Assembly: GCA_013813675.1 (NCBI GenBank)
Contig: JACCRH010000115.1
Coordinates: 1 to 6,817 of the forward strand
Length of the DNA stretch: 6,817 bases
From: Gemmatimonadales bacterium
GTDB taxonomy: Bacteria; Gemmatimonadota; Gemmatimonadetes; Gemmatimonadales; GWC2-71-9
Direction of reading: 5' to 3'
Shown here: positions 1 to 6,509 of the stretch, piece by piece
How positions within the stretch are numbered: the stretch's first letter is position 1
How the letters are laid out: each line of letters opens with the position of its first letter
Notes under the pieces: generated by a model
The model's input: the letters and a program-made list of their open reading frames with translations, nothing else
Told to the model about the DNA's origin: nothing
Database searches by the model: none
Position numbers and translations under genes: made by a program

Positions 1-5
1 GGCCG

Positions 6-830
6 CTAGGCCGCTGCCGGGCTCCCCTCGGCGCCGGCCGGCAGGCCCTCCTCGAGCGTGACGGCGAAGTAATCGAGGTTGAGCGTCCGGATCTCGGCAT
101 AGCGCAGAACGAGAAAGTCGCCCCGGATCTCGTAGTAGCGCTCGTCGGGCTCGGAGGGGCCCACGGGCGGCACCGGCTCGCCCTCGTGTCGGTCGTCCAC
201 CAGCTTCCGGCGGTGCGCGTCGGTCAGCACGATGGTGTCGAGCGCACCGTCCCGGTCGAAGGTGAAGTCATACACGATCCCGCGGTAGAGGTAGCTGTCG
301 GACTGGTGGTCCACCACCGCGGAGAAGTAGACGCCATCCACCGCGCGGCCTTCGCCGGCGTTCTCCCTGAAGTCGAGCACTTCGCCGGTGAGCATGTAGT
401 ACCAGTAGTTGTCGAACCGGAAGGTCTTGGTGAGGTGGTCGAGCTTGAGCCGACGGACGGCCCGGTGTCCCAGGTTTCCGGTCACGGCTGCCGCCGCGTA
501 GAGCGAGACCAGGTAGCCTGCCACGCCAGGATAGTGTCCCGCCACCGACGAGAGCACCCGGTCGAGCTGCCGGCTCCCGTCGCCGAAGTTTCCCACCAGC
601 AGCAGGAACATCGACTCCACGTCGGGGTCGAAGCCGAGCCGCCGGACCGCCTCGAGCCACACGACGTGCAGCACCATCGCGAACGTCACGCCGTAGGCCA
701 GCTCTTCGGACACGCGGCGCAGCGAAGTGGGGCTGGCCCACCCCGACGGACCGCGGGCGTAGCTGTAACGGAGGATGATGCCTGGAAGGACCAGCAGGAA
801 GACGAGGAGGGCCGGAAAGGCGAAGCTCAT
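6..830 (-). CDS. Predicted integral membrane protein, DUF6338-like
   Basis: A 274-residue protein whose function I do not know. Three hydrophobic segments can be seen, at about residues 3-22 (right at the N-terminus, followed by basic RYSYAR), 44-62 and 102-120. The C-terminal half (about 130-260) is soluble and probably cytoplasmic. It contains an aromatic motif FDNYWYYMLTGE (139-150), then an alternating beta-like region (DGVYFSAVVD, SYLYRGIVYDF) and a final strand-rich stretch ending about residue 260. N-terminal membrane anchors followed by a small beta-rich domain resemble DUF6338 proteins; this is recognition by shape and short motifs, not a search. The ATG at 830 is chosen because its first bases overlap the TGA of the upstream small gene (ATGA) and GGAAG lies 4 bases before it. 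An in-frame extension to 1019 reads as Pro/Arg-rich shadow sequence and is rejected. The tail after residue 262 is low-complexity Ala/Gly/Pro. Confidence 0.75.
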   Translation of the reverse strand: MSFAFPALLVFLLVLPGIILRYSYARGPSGWASPTSLRRVSEELAYGVTFAMVLHVVWLEAVRRLGFDPDVESMFLLLVGNFGDGSRQLDRVLSSVAGHYPGVAGYLVSLYAAAAVTGNLGHRAVRRLKLDHLTKTFRFDNYWYYMLTGEVLDFRENAGEGRAVDGVYFSAVVDHQSDSYLYRGIVYDFTFDRDGALDTIVLTDAHRRKLVDDRHEGEPVPPVGPSEPDERYYEIRGDFLVLRYAEIRTLNLDYFAVTLEEGLPAGAEGSPAAA

Positions 831-1015
831 CCGGCTTCCAGGAGACTCCTGCCGAAGGGGGGCTTCACTCTGGAGACGTCGATCTGCACCCGGTAAGTCT
901 TGCCGTTCATCCGGACCCAGCCATCGCGGCCGTGGATGAGGTGCTGGCGAAGCTGCCGGCGCGCGCTGGGGTCGAGCAGGATGGTTTCCAATGTCTTGGA
1001 GATGCGTCCCTTCAA
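827..1015 (-). CDS. Small conserved-looking protein of unknown function, 62 aa, TTG start
   Basis: A small gene I do not recognise, directly upstream of the DUF6338-like membrane protein. The two overlap by four bases (ATGA), so translational coupling is likely. The product is basic, with no signal peptide or membrane segment. Residues 1-30 are probably helical (ISKTLETILLDPSARRQL). Residues 30-50 look like a beta hairpin (DGWVRMNGKTYRVQIDV), and the C-terminus is short and proline-containing. The start is TTG at 1015 because a strong GGAGG (1021-1025, minus strand) lies 5 bases upstream and the reading turns Pro-rich and non-protein-like before it. A GTG at 1084 (85 aa) is the alternative. 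The same frame stays open far upstream, but only as the antisense shadow of the asparaginase. Its role may be as a partner or regulator of the membrane protein; that is inference from coupling only. Confidence 0.7.
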   Translation of the reverse strand: MKGRISKTLETILLDPSARRQLRQHLIHGRDGWVRMNGKTYRVQIDVSRVKPPFGRSLLEAG

Positions 1016-1020
1016 GCACT

Positions 1021-1025
1021 CCTCC
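1021..1025 (-). promoter_or_regulatory. Shine-Dalgarno site fixing a TTG start
   Basis: On the minus strand this reads GGAGG, followed by five bases and then TTG (1015-1013). It is the strongest ribosome binding site in the left part of the window. It is the reason for choosing a TTG start for the 62-residue gene over the upstream GTG at 1084. Confidence 0.7.
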
Positions 1026-1065
1026 GGCGGCGGGGTCTGCTGAACCTTACGGCGGCCGCACGGGG

Positions 1066-1078
1066 GGCGCAATGCGCC
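1066..1078. promoter_or_regulatory. Short inverted repeat in divergent spacer (possible operator)
   Basis: GGCGCA-A-TGCGCC is a perfect palindrome with 6-bp arms around a single central base. It lies in the roughly 147-bp spacer between the divergent 62-aa gene and the asparaginase gene. The position would suit a regulator-binding site acting on both directions. Short GC palindromes are common by chance in DNA of this composition, so this is only a candidate. I could not identify convincing -35/-10 boxes around it. Confidence 0.2.
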
Positions 1079-1162
1079 GGTCACGCGGCCTTCGCGGGAA
1101 CGGCTGGCCTGGAGCGCCGGGACCAGGCATCTTGTCCGCCGAACCTTCCGACGAGGAATGCC

Positions 1163-2329
1163 ATGTCCGTCTCCCGCCGCCGCTTCCTGAAACAGAGCGC
1201 CGCCGCCGGCCTGATCGGCGCCGGCCCGCTGCCGGTCTCGCTCGAGGCCCCCTGGATCCGGCGATCGTCCGCCGCCGAACCGGTGGTCATCGCCTCGATG
1301 AACGGCAACTGGTACAAGAACGGCGGGAAGGTGACCTGCGTCGAGACCGCGTACCGGCGGATGGTCGAAGGGAAAGACGTGCTCGACGCCCTGATCTCCG
1401 GGGTCAACATCCTCGAGCTCGACCCGGAGGAAGACTCGGTCGGCTACGGCGGCCTTCCCAACGCGGAGGGCGTGGTCCAGCTCGACTCCTGCTGCATGCA
1501 CGGACCCAAGCGGCGGGCGGGCGGCGTCGCCGGCCTGGAGGGTGTGCGGATGCCGTCCAAGGTGGCCAAGGTCGTCATGGATCAGACCGACCACCATCTG
1601 ATCGCCGGCGCCGGAGCGCAGGCGTTCGCCCGGGGCTTCGGGATCACGATCGAGGACGACCTCAACACCGAGCACTCCCGCAAGGCGTGGCTGGAGTGGA
1701 AGCGCCGGTCCGACCCCAAGCACTACCTCGACCCCGATCGCCAGGCGGCGGCCGACCGCCGGGTGCTCGACTCCTTGTATCGCGATGGGCTGCTCAACTC
1801 GCGGGTGGTGCACGGGACCATCAACTGCGACGGCATCAACGCCAAGGGAGAGATCTGCGGGGTCACCACCACCAGCGGACTCGCCTGGAAGATTCCCGGC
1901 CGGGTGGGCGACTCCCCGATCCTCGGCGCGGGCCTCTACGTGGACGGCGCGGTGGGCGCCGCGGGGTCGACCGGGCGAGGAGAGGCCAACCTGTACAACC
2001 TGTCGTCCTATCTCATCGTGGAGAATCTGCGGCGGGGCATGCATCCCAAGGACGCGGGACTCGACGCGCTCAAGCGGGTCCGGTCCAACACCGTCGAGCG
2101 CCGGCTGCGCCGGGCCAACGGCGATCCCAACTTCAGTCTCACGTTTTACGTGTTGAACGCTCGGGGGGAGCACGCCGGGGTATCGATGTACCCGGAAGAC
2201 GAGGACTACCGGGGGTGGGCCGGCAACACCGACCGGGGGTTCATGAAGTACGCGGTCTGCGATCGCAGCGGGCCCCGCACGGTGCAATGCGAGGCGCTGA
2301 TTCCGGGGAAACTGGCGTCGGACGCGTAG
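1163..2329 (+). CDS. Tat-exported N4-(beta-N-acetylglucosaminyl)-L-asparaginase / isoaspartyl peptidase family protein
   Basis: A 388-residue member of the type-2 asparaginase Ntn-hydrolase family. These enzymes self-cleave to expose a catalytic threonine and hydrolyse amide bonds of GlcNAc-Asn, L-Asn or isoaspartyl peptides. Residues 4-10 (SRRRFLK) are a classic twin-arginine motif, followed by a hydrophobic stretch and a likely cleavage near residue 38 (SSAAEP), so the folded enzyme is probably exported to the periplasm. Family landmarks are GYGGLPN at 94-100, the predicted cleavage site and nucleophile in HGTIN with Thr219, substrate-binding RVGDSPI at 247-253, and TGRGE at 270-274. GAGGA sits 5 bases before the ATG, supporting this start; the 77-codon upstream extension has no family similarity. 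The residue before the nucleophile is Gly, where characterised glycosylasparaginases have Asp (HDTI). Exact substrate is uncertain. It is divergent from the 62-aa/DUF6338-like pair and appears monocistronic. Confidence 0.9.
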   Translation: MSVSRRRFLKQSAAAGLIGAGPLPVSLEAPWIRRSSAAEPVVIASMNGNWYKNGGKVTCVETAYRRMVEGKDVLDALISGVNILELDPEEDSVGYGGLPNAEGVVQLDSCCMHGPKRRAGGVAGLEGVRMPSKVAKVVMDQTDHHLIAGAGAQAFARGFGITIEDDLNTEHSRKAWLEWKRRSDPKHYLDPDRQAAADRRVLDSLYRDGLLNSRVVHGTINCDGINAKGEICGVTTTSGLAWKIPGRVGDSPILGAGLYVDGAVGAAGSTGRGEANLYNLSSYLIVENLRRGMHPKDAGLDALKRVRSNTVERRLRRANGDPNFSLTFYVLNARGEHAGVSMYPEDEDYRGWAGNTDRGFMKYAVCDRSGPRTVQCEALIPGKLASDA

Positions 2330-2513
2330 GTGGTCTCTGATTGGCGCTTGGATGACACGTCGCCACTCGTACGCCCAGGCGCTGAGGCCGACGAGGCCGG
2401 GCACCAGTGTCGCGTACCAGAGTGGCATCATGAACCGTCGATGATCGGAGAAGCCGAGCACCGGATTCGGCCATTGTATTCCAGGTGCTCGAGACCGGCA
2501 AGCCGCGTGCGGG
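2330..2513. other. Convergent intergenic spacer, no clear gene
   Basis: This 184-bp stretch lies between the ends of the asparaginase (plus) and patatin (minus) genes. It holds a minus-strand reading frame with one membrane-helix-like segment (2332-2431) and a short hairpin at its right edge (2508-2524). I see no T-tract terminator, repeat or RNA gene in it. Confidence 0.6.
2332..2431 (-). pseudogene. Possible remnant of a small membrane protein
   Basis: On the minus strand, beginning at two consecutive ATG codons (2431-2426), the frame encodes MMPLWYATLVPGLVGLSAWA followed by a basic YEWRR segment. This looks like one transmembrane helix with a charged stop-transfer end. No good ribosome binding site precedes it. 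The frame has no stop before running antisense through the whole asparaginase gene, where it reads as shadow sequence. It may be the fossil 5' end of a lost gene downstream of the patatin gene, or chance. Confidence is low. Confidence 0.2.
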
Positions 2514-2524
2514 TCAGACCCGCA
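2508..2524. terminator. Short perfect hairpin over the patatin stop codon
   Basis: TGCGGGT-CAG-ACCCGCA forms a 7-bp perfect stem with a 3-base loop. The patatin stop codon (2514-2516) lies inside it. It sits between two convergent genes, where a bidirectional terminator would be expected. Neither strand has a following T-run, so intrinsic termination would be weak; it might instead protect a 3' end. Confidence 0.3.
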
Positions 2525-3473
2525 GATCACGGGCGATCGCGTGGCCCTGATGCATGGGGTCGGCCTGGGCCGCTTTCACCTCCCGGATGGTGTCGCCCCG
2601 GCCCTGGTCGATCATCCGTACGATATCGGCGGAGCTGAAGTTCTCCACGTCGAACGGGATCGGCTGGGCCGGCCGGACCACGAGAATGGGGATGTAGCGC
2701 TTGTCGTCGAGCATCGGCTGGCTCTGGTCGATCAGGAGCTGGCGGTTGATCTCCAGGAAGGTCTCGAGGTCGTTGCGCACGATCTCGTTGCTGGTGATGG
2801 CCCCGACCCGGGACACGAGATGGAAGGCGTCGCCCCGATTGAAGTGCGGTTCCACCGGCGCCACCCCCACGGTCTGGCAGAGGGCGCAGACCACCCGGGT
2901 GGCGCCGAGGTCGATCGCCTGCTTGAGCGGGGCGATGTCGCGCAGGCCGCCGTCGTAGTAGGGCTGGCCATCGATCACCTGCAGCGGCATGGAGACCGGT
3001 TCGGCGGTGCTGGCCAGGATGTAGTCGATCAGCCTGGGCTCGGTGTTGTCCTGGTAGACCAGGTCGCCCGAAAGGATGTTCACCGCGCCGACCCGGAGAC
3101 GGATCACACTCTTCCGCGGGTCGGCCGCGGCGAGCTCCCGCCGCACCACCTCCACCAGCGGCTCGGTGTCCAGCAGCCCTTTCCACTTCTTGCGGATCAA
3201 GTTCCAGAGCACGCTGGGGATGCCGCGCTTCTCGACGAAGCTCTTGGGGCTGGTCACGTGCTCGCGCCAGAACATCTCCAGCTTCCGTCCCACCGCGGGC
3301 CAGTCGACGCTCGAGCCCGCGGGCGCGAGGCCGGCCAGGTAGCCGGCGTTGAGCGCCCCGACCGAGATGCCGGTGGCGATCTCCGGGACGTAACCCGCCT
3401 GGAGGAGAGTGGAGACGGTGCCGGCCTGGTAGGCACCCTTGATGTTGCCGCCGCTGAGGACCAGCGCGTTCAT
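2514..3473 (-). CDS. Patatin-like phospholipase family protein
   Basis: A 319-residue predicted lipid acyl hydrolase with a Ser-Asp catalytic dyad. The glycine-rich oxyanion-hole motif is at residues 7-13 (SGGNIKG), the nucleophile elbow GISVG is at 35-39 with Ser37, and the catalytic aspartate is Asp174 in DGG (174-176). Between them is the usual family block ASTAEPVSMPLQ (154-165). The third glycine of the oxyanion loop is Asn10 instead of Gly, a mild departure from the common GGGxKG. There is no signal peptide, so a cytoplasmic or membrane-peripheral enzyme acting on phospholipids is expected. The ATG at 3473 is chosen because the patatin fold starts at once and GAAGGA lies 9 bases upstream; the 28-codon upstream extension is Pro/Ala-rich and intrudes on the divergent spacer. 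The next gene, on the opposite strand, makes phospholipid. Substrate (phospholipid, lysophospholipid or other acyl ester) cannot be told from sequence. Confidence 0.9.
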   Translation of the reverse strand: MNALVLSGGNIKGAYQAGTVSTLLQAGYVPEIATGISVGALNAGYLAGLAPAGSSVDWPAVGRKLEMFWREHVTSPKSFVEKRGIPSVLWNLIRKKWKGLLDTEPLVEVVRRELAAADPRKSVIRLRVGAVNILSGDLVYQDNTEPRLIDYILASTAEPVSMPLQVIDGQPYYDGGLRDIAPLKQAIDLGATRVVCALCQTVGVAPVEPHFNRGDAFHLVSRVGAITSNEIVRNDLETFLEINRQLLIDQSQPMLDDKRYIPILVVRPAQPIPFDVENFSSADIVRMIDQGRGDTIREVKAAQADPMHQGHAIARDLRV

Positions 3474-3570
3474 GATTGCGGTTCCTTCACTTGGACGCGC
3501 CGCCGCCGGAGGGCCGGACATGCGGGTCACGCCCAGAGGACGCGATCTCGCCACCATGGCCCAAACGCCT

Positions 3571-3575
3571 GGAGG
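3571..3575 (+). promoter_or_regulatory. Shine-Dalgarno site fixing the phosphatidyltransferase start
   Basis: GGAGG five bases before ATG 3581. It favours that start over an in-frame ATG at 3476, which would lie three bases from the divergent patatin start and add 35 residues of Pro/Arg-rich sequence. Confidence 0.7.
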
Positions 3576-3580
3576 CGCTC

Positions 3581-4198
3581 ATGCTGGCCAACTGGATCAC
3601 GCTCTCACGATTCCCGCTCCTGCTGCTCTGCGTCCTGATCTTGTACCTGGGGCCACCCCCGGTCCAGCTCGCCGGCGTGGTGCTGCTCTTCGTGGGCCTC
3701 ATGCTCGACACGGTGGACGGGATGGTGGCCCGCAGAACCGGTCAGACCAGCCTCTTCGGCAGCGTGCTCGACATCGCCGCCGACCGGACCTACGAGCTGG
3801 TCCTCTGGGTGTGTTTTGCCGACCTTGGTCTGATCCCGGCCGCGATCCCGTTGGTGGTGCTGGCGCGCACCACCCTGACCGACGCGCTCCGCAGCATCGG
3901 GGTCGCCCAGGGCACCGCGCCGCTGGAGCAGCAGCGCGGCCCGCTCGCCCGCTTTCTGGTCGGGTCGTCCTGGATGCGGACCGGGTACTCCGTCACCAAG
4001 GTCACGGCGTTCTGCGGGTTGGCGCTGGTGCAGGCGCTTTCCGCGGCGCCGCCTGGTGCGCTCCTCGGGGCCGCCCTGGCTCCGATGCTGTCTGGAGTGC
4101 AGGTCATCGCCTGGCTGGCCGTGTTCCTCTGCGTCTGCCGAGGTCTGCCGGTGATCCTGACGGGTGTTCGAGAAACCGTGTCGGCCGCCTATTCGTAG
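3581..4198 (+). CDS. CDP-alcohol phosphatidyltransferase family protein
   Basis: A 205-residue integral membrane enzyme of phospholipid synthesis that transfers the phosphatidyl group of a CDP-activated lipid to an alcohol. The full family signature is present: Asp43, then DGMVAR (46-51), Gly60, Asp64 and Asp68, matching D-x2-DG-x2-AR-x8-G-x3-D-x3-D with all metal-binding aspartates intact. The N-terminus (MLANWITLSRFPLLLL) resembles phosphatidylglycerophosphate synthase, as does the length. Hydrophobic segments lie around residues 11-23, 29-43, 72-100 and across most of 140-195. PgsA-like activity is the most likely, but phosphatidylinositol-phosphate or other alcohol acceptors are possible, so no symbol is given. 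It diverges from the patatin gene across a 107-bp spacer and precedes the DUF5916 gene by 63 bp on the same strand, which could be one transcript. Confidence 0.88.
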   Translation: MLANWITLSRFPLLLLCVLILYLGPPPVQLAGVVLLFVGLMLDTVDGMVARRTGQTSLFGSVLDIAADRTYELVLWVCFADLGLIPAAIPLVVLARTTLTDALRSIGVAQGTAPLEQQRGPLARFLVGSSWMRTGYSVTKVTAFCGLALVQALSAAPPGALLGAALAPMLSGVQVIAWLAVFLCVCRGLPVILTGVRETVSAAYS

Positions 4199-4261
4199 TT
4201 GCCTGAGACTATCTTCCCCTGCCGGCCTCCCCGGTCGGATCCACTTCAAGTTCGATCAGCC

Positions 4262-6505
4262 ATGCTGGTGACTCTCCTGCTTCTCCAGGGCGTCGTCGTG
4301 GGCAAGGGTTCGCCCACCGCCGATATCCCCCGGCTCGAGGCCCCGGTCGTGATCGACGGGAGGCTCGACGAGCCGGTGTGGACCCAGGCCACCCGGCTCA
4401 CCGGCTTCTGGCAGTACCAGCCGGTGGACGGTCGGCCCGCCGAAGAGGAGACCGAGGTGCTCGCCTGGTACGCGCCGGACGCGATCTATTTCGGCGTCGT
4501 GGCGCGGGACCGGAATCCCGGTGCGATCCGCGCCACCGTCGCCGACCGCGACAACATTGACAACGACGACCACGTCGTCATCGACCTCGACACCTTCCAC
4601 GACCGGCGCCGCGCTTTCTCCTTCGGGGTGAACCCGCTCGGCGCCCAGAGCGACGGAGTGCGGAGTGAAGGCGCCGGGCAGGTAAGCAGCCTCATCCCCG
4701 GCAGCACCGACCTGAACCCCGACTTCATCTGGCAGTCCAAGGGGCGGATCACCGACCGGGGTTACGAGATCGAGATCCGCATTCCGTTCAAGAGCCTGCG
4801 GTACCCCGCGGGAGGACCGGGCGTCTGGGGGTTCAATGTCACCCGGGTGGTGCAGCGCACCGGCTACACCGATACCTGGACCGACGTCCGCCGGGCCAAT
4901 GCCAGCTTCCTGGGCCAGGCGGGAGCGATCGGCGGGCTGCACGACCTGAAGCGGGGGGTGGTGGTCGGGGCCCAGCCGTTCGTCACCGCGACCGCCGACG
5001 GCAGCCGGGACGTGGCGAGTGGAAGATTCACCCGGGAGGACGTGAACCCCGACATGGGGCTCAATCTCCACTTCGGCTTCACCAGCTACGCGCTCGACGC
5101 GACCGTCAACCCCGATTTCAGCCAGGTGGAGAGCGACGAGGGACAGGTCACGGTGAATGAGCGCTTCGCCCTCTTCTTTCCCGAGAAGCGCCCCTTCTTT
5201 CTCGAGGGGATCGAGCTGTTCGGGTCGCCCCAGATGCTGGTGTACACCCGGCGCATCGTGAACCCTAAGGCCGGCGCCAAGTTCACCGGCAAGCTGGGCC
5301 AACTCGGCGTCGCTCACCTGACCGCGGTGGACGAGCCCGGGACCGGCGACGCCTGGTTCAACGTCACCCGCCTGCGCCGCGACTTCGGGCGCAACTCGAT
5401 CGCCGGAGTCACCTTCACCAACCGGGACCAGACCGGCGCGCACAACCGGGTCCTGGCCGGCGACTTCCGCTACGTCTGGGGACTCTACTACACCCAGTTC
5501 CAGTACGGCGCCTCCTTCACCAGGGACGCCGCGGGGAGCCGCACCGCTCCCATCTGGCAGGCGGAGTACGACCGTACCGGCCGCTCGTGGGGCTTCAACT
5601 ATCTGCTCCAGGGGCTGGGCGACGGCTTCGATGCTCAGGCCGGATTCGTGAACCGGCTCCGGAGCGGCGTAGTCTACGGACACGCCTTCAATCGCTTCAC
5701 CCTCTACGGCGCCCGGGGCGCGCTGCTGGAGAACCTCACGATCTTCCTCGGTCCGGAGCGCTTCTGGGTCTATGACAAGTTCGGCTTCAACCAGGGGCTG
5801 GAGGGCGACGAACAACTGGATGCGACTTTCCAGCTTCGGAATGGATGGGAACTGAACGGCCATCTGGAGCACGGCTTCGTGAACTTTCAGGACAGCTCCT
5901 TCGCGGACTACACGGTCGGAAGTGCCAGCGGTCCGGTCTACCTCCCGGCCGACGACTTTTCCGGATTCACGCTGGAAACCCGAGTGACCACGCCGACCTG
6001 GCGCCGGCTCGGCGCCAGCCTCACCTACGGGCGGGGGCGGCTGGCGATCTTCGAGGAAGGCTCGACGGGGCGCGGGTGGCAGCTCACGGGCTCGGTGGAC
6101 CTGCGGCCCACGTCCACCGTGCGGATGGCGCTCACCGGAACCCTGTTCCGGCTGGACCGGCTCGATGGCAGCGAGTTTGCCCGCTCCACCATCCCCCGCC
6201 TCAAGGTAGAGTATCAGCCCAAGCGCGAGCTCTTCTTCAGGGTGATCGGCGAGTATCGCTCGGACCGCACCGCCGCGCTGCTGGCGCCCGGCGGCGACGC
6301 CGTATTCGTCGGGGGCATGGCTCGGCCGGGCACGGCATTCAATGGTCTCCGGCTCGACCTCCTCCTGTCATTCGAGCCCAGCCCGGGAACCGCCGCCTTC
6401 CTGGGGTATGGCAGCTCGCTGGAGACCGATGGAGACTTCAACTGGTCCCGTCTCCAGCGGAGGAATGACGGCTTCTTCGTGAAGCTCGCGTACCAGATCC
6501 GGTAG
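4262..6505 (+). CDS. DUF5916 outer-membrane beta-barrel protein with N-terminal CBM9-like domain
   Basis: A 747-residue protein with the two-part layout of the DUF5916 family. Residues 1-20 are a hydrophobic export signal. Residues about 27-197 form a CBM9-like beta-sandwich (PVVIDGRLDEPVW at 28-40, then IPFKSLRY at 174-181). The rest is a large beta-strand-rich barrel. The family hallmark is clear: NPDFSQVE at 283-290, followed by FFPEKRPFFLEG at 305-316. The C-terminus ends in an aromatic strand (FFVKLAYQIR), typical of outer-membrane insertion. No plug domain, TonB box or SusD partner is seen, and the function of the family is not established; binding or passage of a carbohydrate-like ligand is only a guess from the CBM9-like part. 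The ATG at 4262 has no strong ribosome binding site and the signal peptide lacks basic residues before its core; a TTG at 4199, directly after the upstream stop, would add 21 residues. Confidence 0.88.
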   Translation: MLVTLLLLQGVVVGKGSPTADIPRLEAPVVIDGRLDEPVWTQATRLTGFWQYQPVDGRPAEEETEVLAWYAPDAIYFGVVARDRNPGAIRATVADRDNIDNDDHVVIDLDTFHDRRRAFSFGVNPLGAQSDGVRSEGAGQVSSLIPGSTDLNPDFIWQSKGRITDRGYEIEIRIPFKSLRYPAGGPGVWGFNVTRVVQRTGYTDTWTDVRRANASFLGQAGAIGGLHDLKRGVVVGAQPFVTATADGSRDVASGRFTREDVNPDMGLNLHFGFTSYALDATVNPDFSQVESDEGQVTVNERFALFFPEKRPFFLEGIELFGSPQMLVYTRRIVNPKAGAKFTGKLGQLGVAHLTAVDEPGTGDAWFNVTRLRRDFGRNSIAGVTFTNRDQTGAHNRVLAGDFRYVWGLYYTQFQYGASFTRDAAGSRTAPIWQAEYDRTGRSWGFNYLLQGLGDGFDAQAGFVNRLRSGVVYGHAFNRFTLYGARGALLENLTIFLGPERFWVYDKFGFNQGLEGDEQLDATFQLRNGWELNGHLEHGFVNFQDSSFADYTVGSASGPVYLPADDFSGFTLETRVTTPTWRRLGASLTYGRGRLAIFEEGSTGRGWQLTGSVDLRPTSTVRMALTGTLFRLDRLDGSEFARSTIPRLKVEYQPKRELFFRVIGEYRSDRTAALLAPGGDAVFVGGMARPGTAFNGLRLDLLLSFEPSPGTAAFLGYGSSLETDGDFNWSRLQRRNDGFFVKLAYQIR

Positions 6506-6509
6506 CAGT

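Noticed and set aside
1052..1059. GCGGCCGC palindrome in the divergent spacer
   Set aside because: It is a short GC-only palindrome expected by chance in this composition.
991..2340. Plus-strand frame of 449 codons overlapping the asparaginase gene
   Set aside because: The translation is dominated by Arg, Gly and Pro with no motif, which is typical of a wrong frame over a GC-rich gene.
827..2530. Very long minus-strand open frame (567 codons) spanning the asparaginase gene
   Set aside because: It is the antisense shadow of the asparaginase in GC-rich DNA. The plus strand carries all family motifs, and only the last 62 codons of the minus frame look like a real protein.
3474..3580. Promoter-like TTGGAC in the patatin/phosphatidyltransferase spacer
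   Set aside because: No matching -10 element is found at suitable spacing, so it cannot be supported as a promoter.
2541..3638. 365-codon plus-strand frame opposite the patatin gene
   Set aside because: Its translation is His/Asp/Val-rich shadow sequence. The patatin catalytic motifs are on the minus strand.
4256..5872. 538-codon minus-strand frame opposite the DUF5916 gene
   Set aside because: Its translation is rich in Val, Glu, Gly and Pro without domain signals, while the opposite strand has clear DUF5916 and CBM9-like motifs.
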